Origin: Paludibacteraceae bacterium
GTDB taxonomy: Bacteria; Bacteroidota; Bacteroidia; Bacteroidales; Paludibacteraceae
Length of the DNA: 64,000 bases
NCBI GenBank assembly: GCA_905233375.1
Contig: CAJOEJ010000008.1
Location: 1-64,000 of the forward strand
Direction of reading: 5' to 3'
Shown: positions 34,001 to 42,512 of the stretch, one piece after another
Position numbering within the stretch: the stretch's first letter is position 1
Layout: each line of letters begins with the position of its first letter
The notes under the pieces: model-generated
What the model was told of the DNA's origin: nothing
Databases searched by the model: none
Seen by the model: the letters and a program-made list of their open reading frames with translations, nothing else
Position numbers and translations under genes: made by a program

Positions 34001-35467
34001 TCAATTCTCAATTATCAATTGTACCACATCGGTGGCGTCAATGTGATTTTGCGGCATGGGACGGATGGTTCCGCTCCAGAGGAGTAGGGGCGAGGCGGGA
34101 TTCTCGTCGATGACACGGTCCACAGGCGTCTTCTCGTTGTACATGAGTTGCCATCCGGGTTGCAGCATAAAGACGACATCGCCGGTATGTTTTTTGCAGA
34201 GCGTGCTGCCTAACAGCGGATAACGTAAGATCTCGTAATGGGGCATGGCGATTTGCACGCCTTCAAAGTCCATCAGGAAATTCGCCACCTGCCGTTCTAT
34301 GGTCTCCTGGTTGAGCCGTTTCTGTTCGATGAGTGTGCGGTTGAGATAAATGGACTGTCCGTAGGCTCCGTCTACCCATCGTTCGTGTCCGTATAGCGCC
34401 ATCAGATAGGTGCCTGTCAGCGCGGCTGCACGGTCGGCGTTGAAACGCTGTACCGGCATATGGATATCGCTCAACCGCTGGCTGTCGGTGCCCAGACGCG
34501 GACGACCGACTACCAGTACCTGATAGTTCGTGCGACCGATACGTTTGTCCAACTGCTCCATGAGGAATCCTAAATCCTGGTTGAGCCGCAGGTACAGGTC
34601 TTCCTGCTCCGCACTGGTGATATAATCGGAAGCGGCATTCGGGCTGAGGGTGTGCAACTGGAGCATCAGCATGTCCGGCGACGCGTCTTTGCCCAACTGC
34701 TCGCTTTTCTGTATATCCAGTGCCAGTTCGATGACGAGTGTGTTCGCTTCGGGAGCCTGCAGCAGCACTTTGCCCACTTCGTAACTGAACCCTTTCTTGC
34801 GCTCGTACTCCGTCGGGCACATGTACGCGGGGATATCCATGCGCGGTGTCCACATCCTGGCGCAAAGCGTTTCTATCTTGTTGTCTTTGTTCTGGTCAAA
34901 CGCGGCGGAAGGCAGTCCTTCGCTGTATGCGGCGGTCGCCACCCATTGTCTGGTCTCGCTGTCTATCCAGCAGCAGGCGTTAGCGGCGTGTCCGGCTAAC
35001 ACCACGCTCGTCTCGGGGGTCTGACCGATAGCGTATATCTTGGCTTGCGGATAACGGAGCCGCATCCGGTCGGTCATCGTCTGTGCCAGCAGCGCTTGCG
35101 GCGAGACGCGGGAGGATGTACCGATGCCACGTACTTCTTTGTCCTCTAACATGGAGTGAACCTGTCGGTCACGACGCAGAAAATAAGAGTCCATGGTATA
35201 ACCGTGCCTGTCGGGTGTCGTGCCTGTCATGAGGGTGGCGGTCGTCTCGTTGCCTCCATACACCAGATGCGGATAAGCTATCGTGGTCTGGTAGGCTTCC
35301 TCGCTCATCGTGCGTAAACCGCCTTGCTGCCAGTACGGACGTAAGGCGGACAGGTTCTCTGCCGTCAGACCGTCCACAACGGCTACTACCGTCAGACGCG
35401 GAGCAGCGAACGTGGCAAGCGAACAAAGAAGCAGGATCAACGGATAATATAGATAAGTCTTGCGCAT
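34001..35467 (-). CDS. Secreted alkaline-phosphatase-superfamily hydrolase (nucleotide pyrophosphatase-like)
   Basis: 488 residues with a signal peptide (about residues 1-21). VVAVVDGLTAENL is the first metal-binding aspartate block; YGGNETTATLMTGTTPDRHG holds the catalytic threonine position and the later GHAANACCW and VLVVGRPRLGTDSQRLSDIH blocks complete the phosphodiesterase fold. Related Bacteroidales proteins include PafA-like phosphatases, but DGL and NETTATLMTGT fit the type I phosphodiesterase branch. Expected to act in the periplasm; substrate unknown. It overlaps the DUF4105 gene stop by 31 bases. Confidence 0.82.
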   Translation of the reverse strand: MRKTYLYYPLILLLCSLATFAAPRLTVVAVVDGLTAENLSALRPYWQQGGLRTMSEEAYQTTIAYPHLVYGGNETTATLMTGTTPDRHGYTMDSYFLRRDRQVHSMLEDKEVRGIGTSSRVSPQALLAQTMTDRMRLRYPQAKIYAIGQTPETSVVLAGHAANACCWIDSETRQWVATAAYSEGLPSAAFDQNKDNKIETLCARMWTPRMDIPAYMCPTEYERKKGFSYEVGKVLLQAPEANTLVIELALDIQKSEQLGKDASPDMLMLQLHTLSPNAASDYITSAEQEDLYLRLNQDLGFLMEQLDKRIGRTNYQVLVVGRPRLGTDSQRLSDIHMPVQRFNADRAAALTGTYLMALYGHERWVDGAYGQSIYLNRTLIEQKRLNQETIERQVANFLMDFEGVQIAMPHYEILRYPLLGSTLCKKHTGDVVFMLQPGWQLMYNEKTPVDRVIDENPASPLLLWSGTIRPMPQNHIDATDVVQLIIEN

Positions 35468-36438
35468 AGATGTATCAACGGAATAATGAGGAGTCTCCAG
35501 CCGAAACCGACGAGGGGATGGCAGGAAAAGAAGGTTAGAAATGCAACTAACAGCAGTAGCAGCACATACGGGATGCCGACCGCCACTTCCACGCCCCGGG
35601 ACCAGCGTCCGCGACGGCGATCGTAGTAACTGATGCCGGCAATGAGCAGGGCATATAGTGCGATACCGAAATACCAGGTCTTGTACCAGGGTACGGCTTG
35701 TATCTCAAACGGTGCGATCTGTTCGCTTTGAACCATCACGGCGTCGGCAGTACGTGCCTGGCTCATATAGAACATCAGTTCTTCGGGTAAGAACAGCCGT
35801 TCTTCGCCATGCATGGTCTGGTCGGCTTTGGGACCGAAGAGCAGGTTGATACCGAAATCCGCCCAACTGCCTTTGGGGGTATAGTGCTGAATGAATGTGC
35901 GATAGGTTTTGCCTTCCGCGCCTTTATACTCGGACCATTCGCCTTCGGCATTGTTCCCGCAGAAGATACGGGTGATCATGTAATACGGCCGTGTGGCGCA
36001 GTTGTCGAAGACAAAGTTATACAGGTACTTGCGGTTCTCCGGCCGGTAGTTCTCCAGTAACGCTTCCCATAGCGCCTGACATTGTTCCGGAGTGAAGTTG
36101 AGCCATTGCTCATAGACCGGACGCTGCGTCAGTCCGTACTCGTGCATGAACCACCGGTAAGGCGCGGCGCCTAACTCGTACCATGTCTCGCCGCGCATGA
36201 ATTTCCAATAGAAATGCTCGGTTTCAAAGTCAAAGATACCGTAGTTGAACACGATATCAATGTCGTTCTCCTCGTCCAGCACCCGTACTGCCGTATGACC
36301 GTAGCGTGCGTATAACTCTTCTCCCGGCGCGCAGGTGAGAAGTGCTATCCGTGCGTTGGAACTCAGTTCCTGAGCGCCCGCTGACAGCACGATCGCCAGA
36401 CAGCCGGCAAGGAGATATGTCCGGAGCCTATGCTGCAT
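35437..36438 (-). CDS. DUF4105 membrane protein
   Basis: 333 residues with a signal peptide or first helix (residues 5-22). LLTCAPGEELYARYGHTAVR, FNYGIFDFETEHFYWKFMRG, LYNFVFDNCATRPYYMI are the DUF4105 signature, a family with a conserved His and Cys that look like a papain-like arrangement. The C-terminus has four hydrophobic segments. Function is unknown; an envelope hydrolase is a possibility. It overlaps both neighbours (upstream PAP2-like gene and downstream phosphatase), pointing to tight co-translation. Confidence 0.84.
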   Translation of the reverse strand: MQHRLRTYLLAGCLAIVLSAGAQELSSNARIALLTCAPGEELYARYGHTAVRVLDEENDIDIVFNYGIFDFETEHFYWKFMRGETWYELGAAPYRWFMHEYGLTQRPVYEQWLNFTPEQCQALWEALLENYRPENRKYLYNFVFDNCATRPYYMITRIFCGNNAEGEWSEYKGAEGKTYRTFIQHYTPKGSWADFGINLLFGPKADQTMHGEERLFLPEELMFYMSQARTADAVMVQSEQIAPFEIQAVPWYKTWYFGIALYALLIAGISYYDRRRGRWSRGVEVAVGIPYVLLLLLVAFLTFFSCHPLVGFGWRLLIIPLIHLCARLIYIIR

Positions 36439-37066
36439 ACAATGCTATATAATAAGGAATAAACGTGCAAATCATGCCGAGCAGCCATCCCGCACTCACC
36501 TGGCTGTCCGTGTGGGCGTTCAGCCGCAGGCGTGCCCACATCATCAGCAGCGACAGACCAAAGAACAGCGTCATCGTGCCGATGGTCGGGATAGCCCCGA
36601 TGCTCAGACAATATGCCATCAGTCCGCCGACGAAACCCCCTGTTCCCGTTAGGTGAGCGCTGATCTTCCACCAGCGGTTGATAAGCGCGATCAAACCGAT
36701 AGCGACAGTCGCTCCGACGCTTATCATACTGATACTCAGCGGCGCGTGCAGGATCGAGAACAGGAAATAACTCCAGCATCCAAATCCGAACAGCGTGTAT
36801 AGATAGGGTATTGTCCGTTCGTGCATGTTTTCGATCTGCATGTCTTTGATATCTCCTTTGCGTACCATGATCCAGATGGCGGAAATGGGGATAGCGCAGG
36901 TCAGGGCGAACGTGCCGAAGATGGCTACCAGTTGCCAGACGAGCGGCAGCGGAGTGGCATGCATTGAATACGCCCGACAGAAGAATATCATCCCGTAGGT
37001 CGGGATGAACAGCGGATAGAAAAGGACGCTGAGTATGTTGGCTGCTATGTCTGATACGTTTCTCAT
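36428..37066 (-). CDS. PAP2-like membrane protein
   Basis: 212 residues with six predicted membrane helices. The end MMWARLRLNAHTDSQVSAGW followed by LLG resembles the H(T)xxQVxxG block of PAP2-type lipid phosphatases, but the first two phosphatase motifs are weak (MVRKGDIKD; TGTGGFVGG), so catalytic activity is doubtful. Bacteroidetes proteins of this type are frequent near rpoN. The TGA of rpoN's upstream-facing partner overlaps at 37063-37066 (ATGA), and the DUF4105 gene overlaps at the other end. Confidence 0.6.
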   Translation of the reverse strand: MRNVSDIAANILSVLFYPLFIPTYGMIFFCRAYSMHATPLPLVWQLVAIFGTFALTCAIPISAIWIMVRKGDIKDMQIENMHERTIPYLYTLFGFGCWSYFLFSILHAPLSISMISVGATVAIGLIALINRWWKISAHLTGTGGFVGGLMAYCLSIGAIPTIGTMTLFFGLSLLMMWARLRLNAHTDSQVSAGWLLGMICTFIPYYIALYAA

Positions 37067-38562
37067 AAGGTCTTGCGCAAACGTGCTACGGGAACGCCTA
37101 ACTGGTCGCGGTATTTGGCAACGGTGCGCCGGGCAATGTGATATCCGTGTGTGGACAATACGGTGACTAACTGGTCGTCTGTCAGCGGATTTCGCTTGTC
37201 TTCACCGTCTATCACCTCTTTCAGAATCTTCTTTATCTCTCGCGTCGAGACCTCATCGCCCTCGGCATTTAGCATCGATTCGGAGAAGAAATACTTGAGC
37301 GGGAAGATGCCGAACCGTGTCTCCACATACTTGCTGTTCGCCACGCGGGAGATGGTGGATGCATCGTAGCCGGTAATGTTGGCGATATCCTGGAGTACCA
37401 TCGGCTTGAGGCTGATCGGTTCGCCGTCCAGGAAGAAGTCGTATTGGAACTTCAGGATGGCTGTCATCGTCTTTATCAGCGTCTCGTTGCGTTGTTGGAT
37501 GGCGTCGATAAAACTGCGGGCGGCGTCTATCTTCTGGCGGATGAACAGTTTTGCCTCACGGGTCTCTTTGTTCCGCGGCATATGACTGTAGGTGCTTAGC
37601 ATCTCCTGATACTCGCGACTGACATGCAGTTCGGGGATGTCGCCCGTATTGAGAATGACGAATAACTCATCGTCCCGCTCCTCTATCGTGAAGTCCGGGA
37701 TGATGGTCTCGCGCTGGGTTTCATATACCGAACCGGTAAAAGCGTTAGCGGGTTTCTGGTTGAGATGCAGGATCTCCTGTACCGCCGCCTGCCATTCTTC
37801 TTCAGAGCAACCTAAACGTTCGATGATCCGGTTGAACTGATGCTTGGAAAAGCGTTCGAAATGCTTGTCGAGAATCTTCTTCGCCAGTACGACGGAGTGC
37901 GTCTGGGGCTTGCGGTTCAGTTGCGTCAGCAGACACTCCTGCAGGTTGGCGCTGGCGATGCCGGGCGGGTCAAACTCCTTGATCTGCTCCACGATAGACG
38001 CCATCTCTTCGTCTGTCACCGTGATCTGCTCCTGGAACATGAGATCGTCCACTAATTGCTCTATCGTACGGCGCAGGTATCCGTCGTCATCGATATTGCC
38101 CAATACCCATTTGGCAATGTGCCGCTGGGGCTTGGTCATGTTCGTCAGGTAAATCTGCGACTTGAGCTCTTCCATCAGACTGCTGCCGCCGATGATAGGC
38201 ACTTCTCTCCGATCCTCATCCGCAGGGCTGTACGGACTGGAGGTCATGTAACTCGGCGTCTCGTCGTCCGACACGTACTGCTCGTAGTTGAAATCGTCGT
38301 TCTGCAGCGGATCCCGCTGACGACCGTCATCGTATCCGTCATCCGGCATGTACCCTTCGTCGAACTCGTCATACGTCTCGTTCGGGTCAAGTGAACGGTC
38401 TTCCGCTCCTTCTTCCAACGCCGGGTTATCCTGTAACTCCTCGTTGATGCGTTGACTCAACTCAATAGAAGGCAGTTCGAGCATACGAATCACCTGTATC
38501 TGCGCTGCTGTCAACTTCGTCGTCTGTGTCAGCGTTTGTTGAAGTCCTGCTTTTTGCATCAA
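37063..38562 (-). CDS. rpoN: RNA polymerase sigma-54 factor
   Basis: 499 residues. The N-terminal region I is glutamine/leucine-rich (QQTLTQTTKLTAAQIQVIRM, LELPSIELSQRINEELQDNP); an acidic region II (residues 50-100, many Asp and Tyr) follows; the core-binding domain and HTH run through residues 110-400; the end ARRTVAKYRDQLGVPVARL contains the RpoN box, which binds the -24 element. Sigma-54 needs AAA activators; none is adjacent. Candidate target promoters in the window lie at 17422 and 30358. Confidence 0.96.
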   Translation of the reverse strand: MMQKAGLQQTLTQTTKLTAAQIQVIRMLELPSIELSQRINEELQDNPALEEGAEDRSLDPNETYDEFDEGYMPDDGYDDGRQRDPLQNDDFNYEQYVSDDETPSYMTSSPYSPADEDRREVPIIGGSSLMEELKSQIYLTNMTKPQRHIAKWVLGNIDDDGYLRRTIEQLVDDLMFQEQITVTDEEMASIVEQIKEFDPPGIASANLQECLLTQLNRKPQTHSVVLAKKILDKHFERFSKHQFNRIIERLGCSEEEWQAAVQEILHLNQKPANAFTGSVYETQRETIIPDFTIEERDDELFVILNTGDIPELHVSREYQEMLSTYSHMPRNKETREAKLFIRQKIDAARSFIDAIQQRNETLIKTMTAILKFQYDFFLDGEPISLKPMVLQDIANITGYDASTISRVANSKYVETRFGIFPLKYFFSESMLNAEGDEVSTREIKKILKEVIDGEDKRNPLTDDQLVTVLSTHGYHIARRTVAKYRDQLGVPVARLRKTL

Positions 38563-38565
38563 TTC

Positions 38566-39699
38566 TTAATTCTTAATTGTCAATTGATTCACGTTCTCTG
38601 TGATATAAGCCAGCTGTTCCTCGTCCAGTTCCGTGTGCATCGGGAGAGAAAGCACGCACGAAGCCAGCCGTTCCGCAACGGGGAAATCGCCGTCTTTGTA
38701 GCGCGGATCGAGGTACGCTTTCTGCTGGTGGAGTGGGACAGGGTAGTATATCATCGCCGGAATACCTTTCGCTGCCAAGCCTTCACGCAGGCGGTCACGG
38801 TCGGCGCCGACTACGCGCAGCGTGTACTGGTGGAAGACATGCGTCGAATGGGCTTCGCGTCCCGGAACAAGCAGTTTGTCATTGTTGCCGAACGCCTGGT
38901 CGTAATAGGCTGCCGCACGTTGACGGGCTGCGATATACGCATCTAAATGAGGCAGTTTGGCATCCAGCACCGCTGCCTGAATACTGTCCAGACGGCTGTT
39001 GACACCGATCATGTCATGATGGTAACGGACGACCATTCCGTGGTTGGCGATAGCGCGCATGCGAGCCGCTAAATCGTCGTCATTGGTGAAGATGGCACCG
39101 CCGTCTCCGTAGCAACCGAGATTCTTCGAGGGGAAGAAAGACGTGCAGCCGATATGTCCCATCGTTCCTGCCTGTTTGGTATCCCCGTTGGAGAACGTGT
39201 ATCGGGCGCCGATAGCCTGGCATGCGTCTTCTACTACATACAGGGAATGCTCCTTGGCTAATGCCATGATTCCTTCCATGTTGGCGCACTGGCCGAACAG
39301 ATGAACCGGCACAATGGCTTTGGTACGCGGAGTAATTGCGCGGCGGACAGACTCGACATCCATGTTCATCGTCTCCCAGTCCACATCCACCACCACGGGC
39401 GTCAGACCCAACAGCGCCACCACTTCGGCGGTAGCGATAAACGTGAAGGTCGGCGTGATGACTTCGTCACCCGGCTGAAGACCCAGACCCATCAGGGCTA
39501 TCTGGAGCGCATCGGTGCCGTTGCCGACGTTGATCACATGCCTGGCTCCGGTGTATGCCTCCAGGTGCGCCTGGAAATCAGCCACTTTCTGACCTTTCAC
39601 AAAAGCCGCCGAATCAATTACTTCCTGTATGCCTGCGTCGATATCCGCTTTGATGCGTTGGTATTGGGACTGCAGGTCGACCATTTGAATTGCTCTCAT
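38566..39699 (-). CDS. DegT/DnrJ/EryC1 family sugar aminotransferase (WbpE-like)
   Basis: 377 residues from the ATG at 39699, which overlaps the ybbR stop (ATGA). PLP enzyme adding an amino group to a nucleotide-linked keto sugar. VINVGNGTDALQIALMGLGL, PTFTFIATAEV, EDACQAIGA and CTSFFPSKNLGCYGDGGAIF (lysine binding PLP) are all intact. It most resembles WbpE-type UDP-3-keto sugar aminotransferases. It sits where Bacteroidales often have coaE after ybbR, separated from the polysaccharide cluster at the right end. A longer frame to 40218 lies across ybbR and is not used. Confidence 0.88.
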   Translation of the reverse strand: MRAIQMVDLQSQYQRIKADIDAGIQEVIDSAAFVKGQKVADFQAHLEAYTGARHVINVGNGTDALQIALMGLGLQPGDEVITPTFTFIATAEVVALLGLTPVVVDVDWETMNMDVESVRRAITPRTKAIVPVHLFGQCANMEGIMALAKEHSLYVVEDACQAIGARYTFSNGDTKQAGTMGHIGCTSFFPSKNLGCYGDGGAIFTNDDDLAARMRAIANHGMVVRYHHDMIGVNSRLDSIQAAVLDAKLPHLDAYIAARQRAAAYYDQAFGNNDKLLVPGREAHSTHVFHQYTLRVVGADRDRLREGLAAKGIPAMIYYPVPLHQQKAYLDPRYKDGDFPVAERLASCVLSLPMHTELDEEQLAYITENVNQLTIKN

Positions 39700-40640
39700 T
39701 GTTCTAAGATAAATTCCACTACGCCGGGATAGGCCCAGGCGAAAGTGATATGGGGGTTCGTATAATGTATTTCTACATTGAGTTTGTCCCGCCTCTCGGG
39801 CGAATAGTAGCATAGCGCTTGCACGTCCGTCGGGTTCAGTTGTGCGAAATGCGACATGCCGATACGCACACTCACTTCCACTTCGTTCGGGAACAGCCGG
39901 ATGTGGTAGCCATTCGGCACTCCCACGGCTTGTAACGGGATGATGAATTTCTTCTCGGTAAAACGCTCGCAGATGATTTGTACGGTGATACTGTCTTCCT
40001 CGGCACGCACGCCGGGGGGCAGCACTAACGCTTCGCGGAGCACGGTCGTGTCGCTCAGGTTGGTTCGTTCTGCCGCCTCGGTATAGAGCGTGTCGATGGT
40101 TTGCAGCACTTTGTCCTGACCGTAAATCTTGATACGGGTACAGCTCAGTACAGGCTGACCCACTGTCTGATATTCTGCGGTCGGAATGAAGGAACCGGCT
40201 AATGCGACCGGAACACATTTCTCCTGCTCTGTGAAATACGGACAGGAGATCTCTTCCGGATGGGTCTCGATCAGGCTGCTTGTTCCTTGCAGCAGATTGC
40301 TGATACTGCGTCGCAATACGTCGGAAGGCACATGGATTGTGCCTTTGTCGCCGTGGATGTACTGCCTCAGATCGATCGTCAGGTGAAGCGGATCCTTGTG
40401 GTAACTGTTCAGACGCGCACCCGCATCACGCACCGCGATCATCACCGTGTCCGGAAGACCCGGATCGCCTGTGCCGATCGAACCCGGCTTGCCCGTATAT
40501 TGTATAAGTACGGGCACGCGCGTAGTGCGTTCGGATTGCATGGCATGTCCGAACCAGACCAGCCCGGCGAAAAGAACGAAGAACAGATACGTCAGTACAT
40601 CTCTCCAGCGGGCGCGTTTTGTGGGGCGTTCAGAATTCAA
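39696..40640 (-). CDS. YbbR-like (CdaR-type) protein
   Basis: 314 residues with one N-terminal membrane helix (YLFFVLFAGLVWFGHAM) and extracytoplasmic YbbR-type repeats: ERTTRVPVLIQYTG, LTIDLRQYI, SFIPTAEYQT, EKKFIIPLQAVGVPNGYHIR. In Firmicutes the related CdaR controls c-di-AMP synthase; in Bacteroidetes the location after nusB and yajC is conserved but the partner is unknown. One cytoplasmic basic stretch precedes the helix. Confidence 0.83.
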   Translation of the reverse strand: MNSERPTKRARWRDVLTYLFFVLFAGLVWFGHAMQSERTTRVPVLIQYTGKPGSIGTGDPGLPDTVMIAVRDAGARLNSYHKDPLHLTIDLRQYIHGDKGTIHVPSDVLRRSISNLLQGTSSLIETHPEEISCPYFTEQEKCVPVALAGSFIPTAEYQTVGQPVLSCTRIKIYGQDKVLQTIDTLYTEAAERTNLSDTTVLREALVLPPGVRAEEDSITVQIICERFTEKKFIIPLQAVGVPNGYHIRLFPNEVEVSVRIGMSHFAQLNPTDVQALCYYSPERRDKLNVEIHYTNPHITFAWAYPGVVEFILEQ

Positions 40641-40967
40641 TTACTTCTCGGTCGGTTGAGCGTCCGAAGCGTCTTCGAAGACGCTGTCTTTGCTTACTTT
40701 GATGGTGACATCCTTCGAGATCGTGATGAGGAATGCGGTCTCCTGTACCTCTTTGATCTCTCCGTAGATACCGCCGGCGGTTACTACCTTGTCGCCTTTT
40801 TTCATGTTCAGGCGTTTCTCCTGCAATTCTTTCTGCTTCTTCGTCTGGGGACGGATCATAAAGAAATAGAACACTACGAAAATCAAAATCATCATGATCC
40901 AGAAAGACCATTGACTTCCTTGCTGTGCAGCGCCTTCAGCCTGCAATAAAATCAAATTCAACATCAT
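40641..40967 (-). CDS. yajC: Preprotein translocase subunit YajC
   Basis: A 108-residue protein with a single membrane helix (SFWIMMILIFVVFYFFMIRP) followed by QTKKQKELQEKRLNMKKGDK and VVTAGGIYGEIKEVQE, the complete YajC signature. It associates with SecDF to support Sec export. It is directly followed by ybbR (adjacent bases) and preceded by nusB, a conserved Bacteroidetes order. Confidence 0.95.
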   Translation of the reverse strand: MMLNLILLQAEGAAQQGSQWSFWIMMILIFVVFYFFMIRPQTKKQKELQEKRLNMKKGDKVVTAGGIYGEIKEVQETAFLITISKDVTIKVSKDSVFEDASDAQPTEK

Positions 40968-41009
40968 ATTATAAATTTTAATTAGTTACCAATTACGTCC
41001 AATTGTCAA

Positions 41010-41963
41010 TTACTTCACTGCTAACGCCTTGAAGAACGTCCCGCTGTTCTTCATCTCGCGCAGAATCTCTGTCAATATACCGTTCACGAACATGTAGCTC
41101 TTCTCGCCCGAATACTCTTTTGTCAGCTCGATGTACTCGTTGAGCGATATCGTCAGCGGAATATCTTCGAACTCTAATATCTCCGCCAATGCCACCTCTA
41201 ACAGCACGCGGTCCATATACGCGATACGGTCCGCGTCCCAGCCTTTGAGGTGCGTGTTGATCAGCTCCTCGTACTGCGCGTGACCCTCAATCGCTTTCTC
41301 TAACAGCTTGATCGCAAACGCCTCCTCTTCGTTGTTGTCGAACATCTCCAGTAGCGGCATGTCGGCATCCGAATCCTCTTTGAACCGTTTGATGGTCTTG
41401 ATGACATAACTGATACAGATGTCTGCATCCGTTGTCCAGTTGGACTTGTCCAACACCACTTCTAACTCCTCCAATGCATCGCTCAGCACGTCGCTTTCTG
41501 CTAACAGGTACTGGTAAATCTGGCGCCAGATGCGCTTGTCGTCCTCGTAACTGCATTTCTCCGCCTCCATGTACTTGCGGTAGAAATCGCTGTCTGCCAG
41601 TTGGTGATAGATGTCGATGATAGCCGGCTTGGCGTTCTCCCAGCTCAGCTGCTGCTCCTGGATACGGTGACGCAGGGCGCGATTGTCAAACAACTGCTGG
41701 GCAAGACGGTTTTCTACAAACCGGCGGTTGGCGGTCCACGATGCGTGCGTTGCACGGGCACGGCCTGCCTGACCTTCCAGCTGGTTCTGCGCATAAGCCG
41801 TCAACTCGTTGACGAACTCCAACAGCATAAAATATAAATCATACGTGTCGGCAAAACTCTTGCGCAGCTCGCGACGCGCCGTAGTTACTGTTTTGTCGGA
41901 ATTTTTGTAATACGCGAATAGCGTTTGAACCACTCGCGTGCGTACCATAGTTCTGTTTATCAT
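41010..41963 (-). CDS. nusB: Transcription antitermination protein NusB (long Bacteroidetes form)
   Basis: 317 residues, about twice E. coli NusB, as is usual in Bacteroidetes. The MINRTMVRTRVVQTLFAYYK start is the family N-terminus. The C-terminal 150 residues form the helical NusB domain (DRIAYMDRVLLEVALAEILE, ISLNEYIELTKEYSGEKSY, FVNGILTEI), binding boxA RNA with S10. The N-terminal half is helical and lineage-specific. The ATG at 41963 follows the promoter; the frame to 42026 would begin upstream of the -7 box. First gene of a run reaching to 30402. Confidence 0.94.
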   Translation of the reverse strand: MINRTMVRTRVVQTLFAYYKNSDKTVTTARRELRKSFADTYDLYFMLLEFVNELTAYAQNQLEGQAGRARATHASWTANRRFVENRLAQQLFDNRALRHRIQEQQLSWENAKPAIIDIYHQLADSDFYRKYMEAEKCSYEDDKRIWRQIYQYLLAESDVLSDALEELEVVLDKSNWTTDADICISYVIKTIKRFKEDSDADMPLLEMFDNNEEEAFAIKLLEKAIEGHAQYEELINTHLKGWDADRIAYMDRVLLEVALAEILEFEDIPLTISLNEYIELTKEYSGEKSYMFVNGILTEILREMKNSGTFFKALAVK

Positions 41964-41995
41964 GACGATATTGGCATTAATCTCTAAAAATCGCG

Positions 41996-42026
41996 CAAAG
42001 TTACGAAAAAAAATGCATATATGCAA
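41996..42026 (-). promoter_or_regulatory. Promoter of the nusB operon
   Basis: Minus-strand TTGCATATATGC begins at 42026 and TAACTTTG spans 42003-41996, with 19 bases between. Confidence 0.75.
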
Positions 42027-42084
42027 GCAAAATCTTCAATTTAGTTGTATTTGTTATAATAAATGCAAAAATATTTCGCATTTA

Positions 42085-42116
42085 TTTGGATAAATGGAAA
42101 AATTTTACTAACTTTG
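42085..42116 (+). promoter_or_regulatory. Promoter of the DUF3276 gene
   Basis: TTTG at 42085-42088 and TAACTTTG at 42109-42116 are separated by 20 bases; the ATG is at 42144. Confidence 0.7.
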
Positions 42117-42143
42117 CAGCGTTTTTTATAAAATTGGTGTAAG

Positions 42144-42512
42144 ATGGAAAACAAATCGGAAGAGAGACGCGAACAGGAAATCGTTTACAGCCGTTCGGTC
42201 AAAGCAGGGAAACGTATCTACTATCTCGATGTGCGCAAGGCGCGGAACAATGATCTCTATCTCTGTATCACGGAGAGCAAACGTCGGCAGGCGGAGGGCG
42301 AGGAAGCACCTTCCTTTGAGAAACACAAAGTGTTCCTCTACAAGGAGGATTTTGCGCATTTTACAGAAGGACTCGAGGATGTCATTGCCTACGTAAAGAG
42401 CCAGTTGGGCGAAATCGAGCAGCGCCAGGAGTGGACTCCCGAAGCGGAAGGAGAACCTGCTGCTGCGGAGGGCGAACCCAAACGCAAAGGAATCTTCGGA
42501 ATTTTCAAATAA
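42144..42512 (+). CDS. DUF3276 (PUR-alpha-like nucleic-acid-binding) protein
   Basis: A 122-residue protein. EIVYSRSVKAGKRIYYLDVR and DLYLCITESKRR match the DUF3276/PUR-alpha repeat, a single-stranded nucleic-acid-binding fold found throughout Bacteroidetes. KHKVFLYKEDFAHFTEGLED is the second half. The tail (EGEPAAAEGEPKRKGIFGIF) is acidic then basic. Single gene with its own promoter, convergent with coaBC, whose stop overlaps by eight bases. Confidence 0.9.
   Translation: MENKSEERREQEIVYSRSVKAGKRIYYLDVRKARNNDLYLCITESKRRQAEGEEAPSFEKHKVFLYKEDFAHFTEGLEDVIAYVKSQLGEIEQRQEWTPEAEGEPAAAEGEPKRKGIFGIFK

Noticed and set aside
38566..40218. Extended 550-residue form of the WbpE-like aminotransferase
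   Set aside because: The extra 170 residues are an out-of-frame reading of ybbR; the ATGA overlap at 39699 gives the family-length protein.
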